Position numbers and translations under genes: made by a program. Positions 50,801 to 61,735 of a stretch of 64,000 nt of DNA are shown in pieces. Position 1 is the first letter of the stretch, and each line of letters begins with the position of its first letter. The notes under the pieces were generated by a model. That model made no database searches, was not told the origin of the DNA, and saw only the letters and a program-made list of their open reading frames with translations. This DNA comes from Turbatrix aceti. Its lineage: Eukaryota > Nematoda > Chromadorea > Rhabditida > Panagrolaimidae. The DNA lies in assembly GCA_963969345.1 (NCBI GenBank), contig OZ017767.1, positions 9,551,547 through 9,615,546 of the forward strand. The letters are read 5' to 3'.

Positions 50801-51646
50801 CTAGATACTGGGGTAGGGGCAAATGTGATATCAATAGCATTGACATTTTTTGCTGCGTATGAAAAACATTTTTTCAACATTTTAAAAATTAATTTGAATA
50901 ATTCAATTTTTTGATCTCTCAGAAAATGAAATCCATGGTGAGTGGGCGGAACAGACAGCGGGTGCAGAGACGGACGGCGCACATGCCATCAGTCGAGAGA
51001 ACCGCAACGGCGGTGACAGTGGGCGATTGGGTGATGGCGAAAGATGGCAAAACAAGAGATTGTTGTTATTAATTTTGATGATTTATGTATCACATAATTT
51101 TATGATTTTTGTTAAATTGCTATTTTTCCTGGGCCCCAGTGTTAGTGTTAGTACATATTCTTTGAATATTTTTTTGTGTTTGGTGTTATGCTTTGAAACG
51201 GGTCAATAAGCGATTGCAGCGGGCGAGGATTTATTAGGCGATGGCGAAAGATGCGCGATATTGAAAAGCAACATTATTACTTATGTTTTACAAAAGCGTC
51301 AAACAAATTACATGGGGCCCCAAAGGGGCCCCCATTATATTTATGTATTCGATATTTGAAAGCGGGTCAAAAAACGATTATATGTATTTGATCTGATTTT
51401 GATAATATGCAAATTATCGGTTATTCTAAAAGATAATAACAAAAAATAATTATTTTCTATCGGTAAAATTATGATCGGCAAAAGATAAACGAAAAACGGG
51501 CAAAAAGAAAATAAACAACAAAACGATAAACGATCCTTTTCGATTTTACGATCCTTCTGATCCTTCCTTGATACCTTTACCTTGCCTTCCCCTTCCTTCC
51601 TTTTCCCTTCCTGGGGCCCCCGTAGGGGGCCCCCCCTTTAGCCTTG
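47813..51646. repeat. Three tandem copies of a 1.27-1.29-kb unit, inserted only in copy 2
   Basis: Units 47813-49101, 49102-50380 and 50381-51646 each begin TTACCTCT(T/C)TATATAGTAAG and end TTTAGCCTTG. Each has a GC-rich hairpin near its end (CTGGGGCCCCC, GAAG or GTAG loop, then GGGGGCCCCCC). A second hairpin stands around an ATGGGG(A/C)CCC...GGGGCCCCCAT block about 320 bp before the end. A GAGCGAGC-rich patch and CCTTGCCTTGCC runs also recur. Units differ by scattered substitutions. No long ORF is conserved among the three. The empty site in copy 1 (about 11181) shows insertion with at most 1-2 bp duplicated. Confidence 0.85.
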
Positions 51647-52660
51647 TCATATTTAAAAGCTCCATGTGCCGAAAAAAAGTCAAACAACAGAAACCAATGC
51701 CAATGGACGACAACGCCAACCTCTGACACAATACACCCCGGGGCAACCAACCGAACCAAGTGGAACATCTCTTTCTTCTTTTTTAAATATATTTTCTTTT
51801 TATGGCCGTGACTGACGCCTTGTGGCATCCATCCACGCGCGCGGACGCCCGCGTCATTTGTGTGTTAGCCTTGACTTGACAACTTCTTCTTCGTCGTTCT
51901 ATTATACTCAAAACTCATCCCGACTGAATACTGACTGACATTACTACTACTCACTTGCGCCTGCCTTTTTGGACAACTTTGAGCCCCGGAAGTAGTATGT
52001 TGGCGGAATAAAGAATAAAAATCTTGGTTAATCGATGGAATGGATGGGGTCGAAGCTCTGGCAGCGAGATAAAGCCTAACGACGCCAATTTAGACATATC
52101 AAACCAAACAACAACGCTGTTTTAATCTAATAAAGTGATCGTAAAAAAATCGTATATGTGCATTTTTTGGAGTCAAGATGCCAAAAAAAATAATGCAAAT
52201 GTGTATTGTTCCCTGAAGATTTTGTATTCAAATCGACTCTTTTTTTTGTCCGAACGACTAATGGGTTCGTCTCCTTAACCGAGGTGGGGGCAAAAAAAAA
52301 ATATAATTTGTTCGCAAAAGGCAAGACAGCGGTTTGACCCATTCGATTTAGGTGAAAGAGAAAAATTAGCTTGATCTGACTTTGGGCGTGTTTTGTGATT
52401 TTTGGTGCGTTAAACCTCAAAAACCACACCACAGCACATTTTTGCCGTCAAGCATAAAAAATGAAGAATTTTTATTTCTGGTTAAAAAAATTAGAAAATG
52501 AGTCGAATTTTCCTATTTAGAACGAAAAAAATTGCACACCAAAAATTTTAAAAATAATACAAAAAATGCCTTTAAAAAACTTAGTGCCCAAAAAATGAAG
52601 AAATCTGAAAATAAAACAAACTAGGCCACGCGCCACGCACCCCAAAAAAAACAATTGGTC

Positions 52661-53090
52661 CAAAATAAATATTTATATTTTCCTAAAAGGTCTTTGTGGC
52701 AGCACAAGCAGTCGCGTATCGATGGAAGCAAGAATAATGATGCAAAGGTTGCTAAGTAAGTACACATGTACAATGAAATTATGAGCTAAATAAAAAAATA
52801 GAATTTATGCAGAGCATAAAAACATGTAAAACGAAAAAAAAAAGAAATCAAAATTATGCCGGAACCGGGTGTGGGCTTTGAAGTCAGCGTGCAACCGCGT
52901 GCAGGTGTGCTCGGTTGCTAACCAAACGTTTTTCATCGATGAACACCAAAAAAGAGCGCTCAAGAGAAAGAACAGCTGTCCTGAAACGTCAAACATGCCA
53001 AATTCGAACGAAATCATCATTTTCTATCCTTTTCTGGTTTTCGATACTCTCACCGCGAAAGTTTTCTACGTGAAATTTTTTTGATGCGTT
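52661..53090. repeat. 430-bp repeat shared with 62523-62955 and partly with 12195-12430
   Basis: Begins CAAAATAAATATTTATATTTTCC and ends near TTGATGCGTT. The 62523-62955 copy has substitutions and small indels, so it is older than the main duplication. It contains a 71-codon ORF preserved in length in both (52869-53084, 62734-62949), probably by chance similarity. The two copies bracket the disrupted CaaX gene. Function unknown; the right copy sits just upstream of the USP8-like gene. Confidence 0.75.
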
Positions 53091-53726
53091 TCGCTATGCA
53101 AATTTGACAACTTTATTGGCACTTTTTAATAAAAGTTTTGATATATTTGGAATCCTCTCGTTGAAACGGTTCGACAGATTACTTTTACAATACGCGATAA
53201 TTTCTGGCACAGTATATATCATTTTTGATAACTTTGATGACACTTTTTGATAAAAATTGTGTGTTTTTTTTATGTTGTTTTTTTGCAATTCTACCGGCCT
53301 CGAATTTTAGTTACAAATAATTGTTTTGGAACCTTGCGGTTCCCCAGGTTGCGTAGAGAGACCATCGGGTCCGGATATGGCCAAACTGTACGCCGGCAAA
53401 AAAGGTACAATTAAAAAAATTATTTTGCATTGCGTCTGCAAAGCGAAACGAACAAATGAGTTGTTTTTGGTGCGTCGCGCTTCGTATGGCGTCGATTTCC
53501 GGCCAGTTGACAGAAGGAGATTTGCATGGCATTTGCATTCGGCTTCAATGTGCAGCCTTCTGCTGGAGAGTCTCTTTTCACCTGTTTGTTGGGTGTGTGC
53601 GCATGAAGCTTTAACCAAGACGAAAACGTAATATTTATAACTTTTTCGGCGTGACCATGCACGAGTTTTACCTCTTACATCAACGGTGATAGGCAGACAA
53701 CAATTTTTCTCTGAGAATTCACAAAA
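53091..53726. other. Region upstream of the disrupted CaaX gene
   Basis: Partly GC-richer from 53320. An open stretch at 53326-53631 (101 codons, plus strand) lies in this region; a donor at about 53404 would let MAKLYAGKK be a first exon of the downstream gene, but its phase does not match the 53794 exon directly. No confident model. Confidence 0.35.
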
Positions 53727-54419
53727 ATGGTCGTTTTGTGTCAGGTTTGTTTTTTCGACTCTTTTTTTGGTTGATTGCACAGATCTGCTTTAGACATGCA
53801 ATGTACTGTGCCAGGGCGAGCCGTCCAACGTCGCTCTCACGATAGACACTGTCTCGTTCAACGCAGTATCCTTTGACGCCTCTTCGGGCAGGGAAACCGA
53901 GCACAAGTGCCCACCCGACGTCGATGATTCGGACCTGACGCTGGCAGTCGTCAATATCCTCAACTACTACGCCTCCATCATCCCCGGCAAGCTGAACTGG
54001 CTCGTCTTTGCCGGCGACATGACCGCCCCTCAGAAGACTCAACTCTCCAAGGCGGTCGAGGAATTCAACTTCGCAGAGGTTATCTATGTGAGCAAAAATG
54101 AGGGTCATTGGACGTTTCTGTTCACACGGATGTTCTCCACTTCTGCTCCGATGGAGGACGTCGGCATCATCATCGATCGCGGGACTTCGGCCGAGGGGTA
54201 CTTCTGGAAACACCTCGACGAGCGGAACATGGCTCGATCGGCCGAAGTCACCGTCAAGGGCACCGGCATCGAAGGACTGCTGACCATCGGTGACGTTCAG
54301 AAACTCAAGGAACAACTTCTTAGAACGTCCAAAGTTGACAAATGGATTATCGAATACTCTGAAAATCAGCTCATTTTAGAAACTTTTTTTGACTATCGTA
54401 TGCAGGAAACGTTTCTTAG

Positions 54420-54768
54420 TGTGGGAAACACTACCTTGGCCTTCGGTAATGCTCCCAGTGACCTTGTACCCCGTGAGTCTCCGAGAGATAAGAGAGTGTT
54501 TATTCGAAGCCTCAAAAAAAGGTACAAAACCTATTGGTAAACCAATAGCGCGTTACGCGACAAATAAATAATCAACAAATAAATAAAGAATCATGGGAGC
54601 AAAATGGGAGACAAATATGAGGACACAACCAAAAAGTAGGACGACCAAGAGGCAAGCAGCGAAGTTTCCTAGACTTTCGCTCCGAGAGTCGAAAGCGTGC
54701 GCACAGCCGTAACCGATCTTTCGCGGCTGGAGAAACAGAACGCGCGCGTTCTCGCAACTTTTGCGACA
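54420..54768 (-). repeat. BEL/Pao 3' LTR
   Basis: 349 bp, TGT...ACA ends, appears identical to 60894-61242. On the minus strand it contains AATAAA near 54510. Its left neighbour is the target duplication CTTAG. Confidence 0.93.
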
Positions 54769-55156
54769 CTCGGCGCCGCGGCCACCGAGCGCCCGAGGGA
54801 AACCAAAAAGACGAATGTTGGCCCGAAGGCCCAAAAATCCCCAAATTCGCAAATAAAAACCGAAAGAAGCGCGGACCGGGTGAGTGAGGGACTTGGGTCT
54901 GGTACGGGTTTTGCCAGTTGAGACTTACCGTGCAAGCCAGGCGGGAACATTGGACCTAGGTGGGGCCTCAACCTTCAAGCCCTGATTCGACCTTCGTCCG
55001 GCCTCGCCGTGAAACACAAACCAAAAAAAACCAAAGGGGAGGAGATTTTGAATAAACCCGATATCCCCAAATCCAAAAAAACGCGTGCCTACTCGCCGTA
55101 CTTGGTCTGAAGGGGAAGGGAAGGGGGGGACAAAAGGGGAAGAATCATAGACCCAC

Positions 55157-58100
55157 TTACACCTGCTGCCTGCTCTCAAGGGCATAGAGGTGGTTGAGTG
55201 GTCGCGTAAGCTGTCCCGTCGACGTCTTGACAACTGCAGCTCGGTTGACGCCGTCCTGGGATGCGATCAGCTGCTGGATGAGGCCGAGCCTCCAGAGGTG
55301 ACGAGGACCGTCGTCGCGGATGACTACCGTCTCGCCGACAAGTGGTTCGTACTTATTGCGGATTCGGCCGGAGCGGTGGATCCACTGGGTGCGTTCCCGG
55401 AGATGGTTCAGGTATGCCGTCATGAAGAGCTCGGCTGCCTGCGAGGAGTCTTCCTGCTGCTTTCTCCACAGCTGGGACAGCACTTCGGGGCCCGGCGCCG
55501 CGACGGGAGGTTGAGAGGCCTGCATGCCCGGCAGAATGCGGTCCGTCGCAGGAAAGAAATCACAAGGTCTCAGCGTGACCGTTGTGTCGTCGTCGAGAGG
55601 TACGAGTGGTCGGCAATTGACAGCTGCTTCGATCGTGCCCAGATGATGGTCGATCTCACTCAGATATGGGAGCTTTCTGCCAAAAGTCCGATGCATGCAA
55701 TTCTTGACGATTCCGATGAGCCGTTCGTAGACTGCGCCTTGCCACGGAGCTCGCTCAATGGTGTGGCTCCACCTGACGCCGTGGAAGGCCGGATCCTGGG
55801 TGACGAATTCGGCGACCTTGCGGAAAGACAGTGCGTTGTCGCTGAGGACCGTCGATGGGAATCCGAATCTGGTTGAGTGACGGTAGAGAGTCTCGAGTAC
55901 GTCGGGAGCCCTCATCGTCGGCGTTCTCTGCAGTTGGATCGCCCGGGTGGTCAAACAGGTGATGATGAGAACAACCGTCGACGTCTTGAGGCCGTCCTTG
56001 TCAATGACGCGAAGTGGACCGAAGAAGTCGACGCCGATGTGCGCGTACGGCCTGGTCAGTTCGGTGCGCTTGGACGGTAGCGGCGGAAACAGCGGCATCT
56101 CGTACGGCCCGGCATGCTGCTGGCGGCACCTGGTGCAGGTTTTCAAGATGCTGCGTACCGTGGCCCTGCCTCGTAGAATCCAGAAGTGCTCTCGGATGGC
56201 TGTGAGCGTCGTAGCCGTTCCGCAGTGGGCTAGCTGCTCGTGCACTTGACGTACGTAGAGGGTCGTCAGATGCGAGTGACGCGGGAGAACAGGGAGTCTT
56301 GGACCGTGCCGGATGCGGTCGTTGAAGTGGACGACACCGTCTGGTCCTTTGATGAGGGCATTGTCGCTGGTCGGGATGACGTCGTAGCGCTGTTGCTCCT
56401 GCCGAATGAGGAAGCGCTCTGCCTCGTGCCAAGCCTCGCCGTCCCCCAACACTGGGAATTTTAATTGGATTGTCCCCATTCTCGTGACCCATCGGCGACT
56501 GTTTTGGATTACCATTCTTGTAACCCGAATCAGCCGGCGATAATTACTAAAATTTTCGACCGAAATAAAGGGCTGCGCCTGATTTTGCTGCTGCGCGATT
56601 GTACAAGCCAGCGTCATTGCGTGCACGATTTTGGGCGGCGCGACGTTGGAAAAAATTTTGGGACACTCGCCCGAACGCAACCATGGGGGTCCGTGCCACC
56701 ACAGTTCGAGCTTACCCAAACTACGCATGCTGGTACCACGTGTCGGAAGATCCGCCGGATTGTCTTCCGAAGCAACGTGACCGAACGAAAACGCGATCGG
56801 CATCGCCAGCAACTTTTTGACACGGTTTAGAACAAAAAGATCGTGCGATGGTTTCTTAACCCAATCCAGTGCGATGGTGCTATCAGACCACAGACAGATT
56901 TCGCGAAATTTGGGCCCAGTTTGCTCAATCTCAAGAGCCAACTCCGCCGCCATAACAAGCGCCTGCAGCTCCGCTTTTGGAATGGTCGTAGACCGCGCTT
57001 TGAATACGCTTTTGGACATGATAAGAGCCGGCGGCTCACCGGTGTCAGGTTTGAAGTACGCGGCCGCGGCAACAAATTCACCAGACGCGTCCGCAAAAAC
57101 GTGTAACTCGCCGCCCCCCTTAGAAATAGCGTAACGTGGAACCGTGACTTCGCCATTGACCAGTTGCACGACGTCTTCCCACGCCTTTGCCAACTCACTA
57201 CCGAGCGGCACGCTACGCTCGTGACTGAAGATGCCATGCTGGCGCGCAAAACTTTTGAGCAACGCCGTGACTGGAGTAACGAAACCGATAGGATCAAAAA
57301 CCGATAAAATTGCGCTGTGCACCTCCTTGGTGTTTTTGCACCGCTTAGCGTCGATAGCGATGTTTGTGCGAAAAACATCCGTCTTCGCGTCGTAACCTAT
57401 GCCGAGAATCTTCAAACGCGCTTCGTCAGCCGTTTCCTTGATTCCTTCGAGCAAACTACCTTTGTTGCTAAAGAATTCACGAAGATGGAACTTGCCGTCC
57501 TCGAAATGCAACTGCACTCTACGCCGCCTTTGGTCGAGTAACTCAGGGTCATCGTCCAGAATGAACACGTTGTCTACGTACGTGGTGACCATGACGATCT
57601 CGTCCGGATGGCCTCTCATATGGACGTGCAGCGTGATTCCTAGGAGCGCCGGACTACAATTCATGCCAAAAATGAGTTGTTTGAAACGATAAGCCTGAAT
57701 ATTCCGCCGGGTTGGTGGAAGATTTGGATCGCGCACCCACAAAAACCGTAAAGCGTCCCTGTCTTTTGGACTCACCGAGATCTGGTGAAACGCTTTTTCA
57801 ATATCGCATGCCACGAAAAATTTGGCTCCCCGAATTTTGAGCAAAATACTGCGCAGCTTTGGCAATAAGTCCGGGCCTTGGTGAATCATGTCGTTGAGAC
57901 AGTTTCCTTCTGGAGTCTTGGCCGCGCAGTTGAAGACGATCCTGACCTTTGTTGTGCTGCTGGACGCCTTTACCACCGGATGATGCGGTAGGTAGTGCGT
58001 GATTTCGCCGCCTGAGTGCGGAGGTACCTTCTCAATGATGTCTGCGGCTTCTTGATTCTGGAAGATCTCGTGGTACTGCTGAAGAATGCCCGGGGACTTC

Positions 58101-60373
58101 TGCATTCGCCCGTGAGACGATCTGAGTTGTCCCGCTGCAGATCCGAAGTTTGGGTGAATCCTCGGATGCTCGCTCTTCCATGGAATCTTGACTTCGTACC
58201 GGCCGTCAGGAAGTCGAATGGGTTCCTCGAGTTTGACTGGTTGCGCGTCATTGCTCTTGTTGCCGAGATACGCTTGCTCCAGGATGTCGAGCTCGTTGAC
58301 CGTACCAGTTGGACGAATGAGACAGAACATGTTGGTCTGAGTCGGGTCGAAGAAATTCGGATGTTCTGGGAGCGTAAACGTGCCGACCGACGTGTGCTGC
58401 GTCAATAACCCGTTCGCGTCCTTCTCGACTACGCCTTTCATGAGCTTGACCGTGTAGTGGACACTGAGAAGCACGTCGACTTCGACTGCCTTCTTGTAGT
58501 GCGCGCTCTCCTTCTGAGTGACGATTACTGGACTCCCGGTCACTTCCTTGATCGACAACCCTTGGATGTCGATTTCGCCGTCGTCGGTGACAACCTTGAA
58601 ATTTGCCTTCGACGAGTGGAACGAGACTGTTCCGCCTGCCAGTCCGGTGACGACGACTGACTGCGGTTCCTCCGACTTGATATTGAGCTTGCGTAGGGCT
58701 GCCTTGGAGACGTACGTCATGCTTGATGCGGTATCTAGCATTGCTGTCAGCTGGACAACCTTGCCATTCGCGCCGTTCTTGCACCTGATTGTGCCCACGA
58801 GGAAACAGTTGGGCTCGCTGCCGGTGGCGCTCTTCACGATGTGGGTCTGCTGCCGGTTGGCATAGCACATTGCTTCATGATGCGGTCGCTGGCACTTCTT
58901 GCACAAGTAGTTGCAATAGGCCGCCACGTGGTTCTTCTTCAGACACCGGTAACAGAGTCTTTGCTGTTCCATGACCTGGCGACGGTTTGCATGGCTAACC
59001 ACGACTGTGCACTGATCTGGCGGATGACCTTGCTCGCCGCAGAATGAGCACCTGACGGCTTGATTGTCACCTTCTTGATTCTGGATCGGGACTGACGTGA
59101 CCGGCTTCTTGTAGGCTTGGTTATGGGTAAATCCTCGACTGGTACTGGAACTTGGGGGTCTCGACACCTTAGTTTCCTTCTCTGTCTCTTCTGACTCGGC
59201 TAAACCTCTGGCCATGACCAGAACCTTTTCGATGGCCGCCTCGATTGAGTATTGAGCGCCGCCGTGGTTCACGTGCCGTTCGTACGCCAGTTTGTCGACG
59301 ATGATCTTGGGCCACTTCGTCTTAACGAGCGCCATCAAGTCGTGCGAATCTTGGTAGGACTTGTCGGCGCGGATGATCATCGAGACTAAGCTGTTGATAC
59401 GATACGTAGTCTCTTCGATGGACTCTGCCTTGTCCGTTGCCTGCGGAATTGCCTTGAGTTTCCGCTTCATGCCCTCGACTAGAAGCTCTGGACGTCCGAA
59501 TGCCTCTTGCAGCTTCTTCCAGGCTTCCTCGAAGACTTCGCCAATGGTGTCGTATTGGTCGAGGTAGAGAGCCGCTTTGCCTTTGACCGCTTTCTTCAAC
59601 GCAGACATGCGCTCGAGATCGGTCCTTGTCTTGTCGTTCGCGTAGCCTTCCTTGAACGCTGAGTAGAACGACAGCCACTTCTCCGGGGTCCCGTCGAAGT
59701 CTGGAACGTGCACTCTCGCTTCCCGCTTGGCGATGACGATCTGGGGTCCCTGGTCTCGATGGGATCGTTGCGAACTGCGTGAGCTCTCCGGCGATGACGG
59801 AAGAACGTTGTCGAACTGCTCCCGGGCCTTCTTGTCGATGTCGATCAGCGAATCGACCGGAGTTGATGTCCGAACCTGCTGCCTGACTTGCTGAGGCTGG
59901 ATCGAAAGGTTGCCGAGGCCTACGGGTACCTCCGCCGTAAAATAGTTCGTTGGAGGGACACCGGTGGCCATTTGCGTTTGATAGCTGATTCCCGTGGCCA
60001 TGACAGTATTCTGGCCCATGGCGGGTGCTGGCACGAACTGGTTCTGCCCGATTGCTGGGGGAATGTTCTGCGCCATCGTTGCGTCGATAACACCCATGGC
60101 GTCGCCATAGAAAACGTCAAATCCTTGGGCTGCTCGGAGAAACGGCTCCTCGTCGACCACGTTCCCCGGATTTTTCTCAATCTTCCCTACCAATTCGTCA
60201 AGCGCCTCCTGAAGCTCCGTGATCCTATGCCTTATGCGCTGCGCGCGATAGTAGAGCTGCGACGGCGATAGTGGGTTATCGCCGTTTGCGTGCGCGCCAA
60301 GTTCCTGAAAGGTGCGCTCGACTTCCGCGATGCGGGCTAGCAACCGCGCGATGCGGTCAGCCCTGTTTACCAT
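55157..60373 (-). CDS. BEL/Pao gag-pol polyprotein
   Basis: One uninterrupted 1738-residue frame. Order: coiled-coil gag N terminus; Pao gag core near 225-370; CCHC knuckles (CSFCGEQGHPPDQC, CYRCLKKNHVAAYC) near 440-500; retropepsin LDTASSMTYVS near 545; reverse transcriptase with VRIVFNCAAKTPEGNCLND and TYVDNVFI near 935; RNase H FADASG and LWSDSTIALDW near 1090-1160; integrase HHCC zinc finger and catalytic core (IGVDFFGP near 1445, LSDNALSF); and a C-terminal chromatin/DNA-binding-like module common in Pao integrases near 1620-1738. The polymerase box reads YVDN rather than YVDD. Gag and pol are fused without a frameshift, so the protease must release the parts. Confidence 0.95.
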   Translation of the reverse strand: MVNRADRIARLLARIAEVERTFQELGAHANGDNPLSPSQLYYRAQRIRHRITELQEALDELVGKIEKNPGNVVDEEPFLRAAQGFDVFYGDAMGVIDATMAQNIPPAIGQNQFVPAPAMGQNTVMATGISYQTQMATGVPPTNYFTAEVPVGLGNLSIQPQQVRQQVRTSTPVDSLIDIDKKAREQFDNVLPSSPESSRSSQRSHRDQGPQIVIAKREARVHVPDFDGTPEKWLSFYSAFKEGYANDKTRTDLERMSALKKAVKGKAALYLDQYDTIGEVFEEAWKKLQEAFGRPELLVEGMKRKLKAIPQATDKAESIEETTYRINSLVSMIIRADKSYQDSHDLMALVKTKWPKIIVDKLAYERHVNHGGAQYSIEAAIEKVLVMARGLAESEETEKETKVSRPPSSSTSRGFTHNQAYKKPVTSVPIQNQEGDNQAVRCSFCGEQGHPPDQCTVVVSHANRRQVMEQQRLCYRCLKKNHVAAYCNYLCKKCQRPHHEAMCYANRQQTHIVKSATGSEPNCFLVGTIRCKNGANGKVVQLTAMLDTASSMTYVSKAALRKLNIKSEEPQSVVVTGLAGGTVSFHSSKANFKVVTDDGEIDIQGLSIKEVTGSPVIVTQKESAHYKKAVEVDVLLSVHYTVKLMKGVVEKDANGLLTQHTSVGTFTLPEHPNFFDPTQTNMFCLIRPTGTVNELDILEQAYLGNKSNDAQPVKLEEPIRLPDGRYEVKIPWKSEHPRIHPNFGSAAGQLRSSHGRMQKSPGILQQYHEIFQNQEAADIIEKVPPHSGGEITHYLPHHPVVKASSSTTKVRIVFNCAAKTPEGNCLNDMIHQGPDLLPKLRSILLKIRGAKFFVACDIEKAFHQISVSPKDRDALRFLWVRDPNLPPTRRNIQAYRFKQLIFGMNCSPALLGITLHVHMRGHPDEIVMVTTYVDNVFILDDDPELLDQRRRRVQLHFEDGKFHLREFFSNKGSLLEGIKETADEARLKILGIGYDAKTDVFRTNIAIDAKRCKNTKEVHSAILSVFDPIGFVTPVTALLKSFARQHGIFSHERSVPLGSELAKAWEDVVQLVNGEVTVPRYAISKGGGELHVFADASGEFVAAAAYFKPDTGEPPALIMSKSVFKARSTTIPKAELQALVMAAELALEIEQTGPKFREICLWSDSTIALDWVKKPSHDLFVLNRVKKLLAMPIAFSFGHVASEDNPADLPTRGTSMRSLGKLELWWHGPPWLRSGECPKIFSNVAPPKIVHAMTLACTIAQQQNQAQPFISVENFSNYRRLIRVTRMVIQNSRRWVTRMGTIQLKFPVLGDGEAWHEAERFLIRQEQQRYDVIPTSDNALIKGPDGVVHFNDRIRHGPRLPVLPRHSHLTTLYVRQVHEQLAHCGTATTLTAIREHFWILRGRATVRSILKTCTRCRQQHAGPYEMPLFPPLPSKRTELTRPYAHIGVDFFGPLRVIDKDGLKTSTVVLIITCLTTRAIQLQRTPTMRAPDVLETLYRHSTRFGFPSTVLSDNALSFRKVAEFVTQDPAFHGVRWSHTIERAPWQGAVYERLIGIVKNCMHRTFGRKLPYLSEIDHHLGTIEAAVNCRPLVPLDDDTTVTLRPCDFFPATDRILPGMQASQPPVAAPGPEVLSQLWRKQQEDSSQAAELFMTAYLNHLRERTQWIHRSGRIRNKYEPLVGETVVIRDDGPRHLWRLGLIQQLIASQDGVNRAAVVKTSTGQLTRPLNHLYALESRQQV

Positions 60374-60875
60374 CGTGGCTGAAAAAAAACGTAAAAAACT
60401 GACCCCGCCTGATGCGCTAGTCCAGAATTCACGTACCGTAATCGCGTCTCACAAGAACACGATGCCTAAAAACTAAAACCGTAACCCTGCACTATGCGAA
60501 GCGCTGTTACCCCAAACTGCGTGTTGATGCCGCCGCTCTCAAGCCTGCGTCTATCTAACTCGCGCCAAATGTACCCCGTGTCTCGACAGACCACGGTTAC
60601 CTAAAAAAACCAAAACACCCGCGCTTGCTTCACAAAGCCCACGCTTGCTGGCCTAAAACGACGCACAAAAAAAAACGCCCCTTTTTGGCCCCAATTTACC
60701 TGTCCGATGGACCACGAGATAAAAACAACCCAATCAAAACCCAGAAAACTCACCGGGACGGGGCCTGGTTGTCGTCTTGCTCGTCTGCTCGCCTGCTTCC
60801 TGGACCGCCGACGGTGTCGCCGCCCTGTTCTGCTCTGCCACGCGTGGGGGGTGCCCGAGAGTATGGATCACTCGG

Positions 60876-60888
60876 CTCGATTGCACCA
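60876..60888 (-). other. BEL/Pao primer-binding site
   Basis: TGGTGCAATCGAG on the minus strand, five nucleotides inside the 5' LTR. It complements a tRNA 3' end ending TGCACCA, as in tRNA-Gly. The upstream fragment at 14572-14584 has a closely related site. Confidence 0.65.
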
Positions 60889-60893
60889 AAAAG

Positions 60894-61242
60894 TGTGGGA
60901 AACACTACCTTGGCCTTCGGTAATGCTCCCAGTGACCTTGTACCCCGTGAGTCTCCGAGAGATAAGAGAGTGTTTATTCGAAGCCTCAAAAAAAGGTACA
61001 AAACCTATTGGTAAACCAATAGCGCGTTACGCGACAAATAAATAATCAACAAATAAATAAAGAATCATGGGAGCAAAATGGGAGACAAATATGAGGACAC
61101 AACCAAAAAGTAGGACGACCAAGAGGCAAGCAGCGAAGTTTCCTAGACTTTCGCTCCGAGAGTCGAAAGCGTGCGCACAGCCGTAACCGATCTTTCGCGG
61201 CTGGAGAAACAGAACGCGCGCGTTCTCGCAACTTTTGCGACA
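60894..61242 (-). repeat. BEL/Pao 5' LTR
   Basis: 349 bp, same sequence as the LTR at 54420-54768; drives the antisense gag-pol ORF. It is followed on the right by the second CTTAG. Confidence 0.93.
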
Positions 61243-61266
61243 CTTAGAATAGGTCTGGGGTGTCGA

Positions 61267-61735
61267 CAAGGCTTTGCATTCCGGTTATATAACGAAGCGG
61301 AACGGAATGACGAATAACCGGGTCGGTTATTCGGCTATTTTCATTTCCCGAAAATAACCGGGTTATACGGCCCGGTTATTTTCCGCGACTTAAAATAACC
61401 GGGTTATACGGCGGTTATTTTCGACTTTTTTAACCGTCCCCCTAAATCATGAACCGCATAAAAAACGTAAAATAAGCGTGCAAATTTGGACCAAAAAGGG
61501 GGACATTCGACTGAAAATGAAAAAAATGACTCGGTTATTTTCAAATTTTTATGCAACCTGTCCAAAACTGAGACGGTTATTTTCTTTGACTTTATTCTAA
61601 CTTCATATCCTACCCGGTTATTTTTTGCGATATAAGCGGCCAGCAATATTCGACCGTATAATGTCGGTTATTTTGCAAATTTGCATTTAAACGGCATTTA
61701 AGCGGCAAAAAATATAACCGGAATGCAAAGCCTTG
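61267..61735. mobile_element. hAT-type MITE next to the assembly gap
   Basis: Inverted ends: CAAGGCTTTGCATTCCGGTT on the left and its reverse complement ending CCTTG at 61735. Flanks are GGTGTCGA (61259-61266) and, after the gap, GGTGTCGT (61936-61943), an 8-bp target duplication with one mismatch, typical of hAT. The interior is made of repeated ATAACCGGGTTAT/CGGTTATTTT blocks. There is no ORF of its own. It is inserted in the CaaX gene exon. Confidence 0.78.

Larger units (their letters stand above)
37912..52908. repeat. Segmental duplication, copy 2 (pairs with 1166-12430)
   Basis: A direct duplication in the same orientation. The constant 36633-bp offset across about 5530-10440 means no indels there; to the left, offsets drift from 36633 to 36745 through intronic indels. 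Homology at the right end stops in GCAACCGCGT (12430 / 52908), where copy 1 enters BEL/Pao sequence. Homology at the left end is hidden by the transposon in copy 1. A recent duplication and an uncollapsed haplotype in the assembly are both possible. Confidence 0.9.
54420..61242 (-). mobile_element. Full-length BEL/Pao LTR retrotransposon
   Basis: Total 6823 bp, with two 349-bp LTRs, one long gag-pol ORF, and a perfect 5-bp target duplication CTTAG (54415-54419 and 61243-61247). The primer-binding site lies just inside the 5' LTR (minus strand TGGTGCAATCGAG, about 60876-60888), starting 5 nt from the LTR. The LTRs look identical on reading and the ORF has no stop, so insertion was recent and the element may be mobile. 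It is inserted antisense in the host exon. Confidence 0.95.

Noticed and set aside
47813..51646. CRISPR-like array
   Set aside because: The repeats are 1.27-1.29 kb tandem units in a eukaryotic genome, not short repeats with unique spacers.
52869..53084. 71-codon ORF conserved at 62734-62949
   Set aside because: Conservation is explained by the 430-bp repeat; changes include non-synonymous ones and there is no recognisable domain.
55190..55876. 228-codon plus-strand ORF and others opposite the full BEL/Pao ORF
   Set aside because: Antisense shadows of the 1738-codon gag-pol frame.
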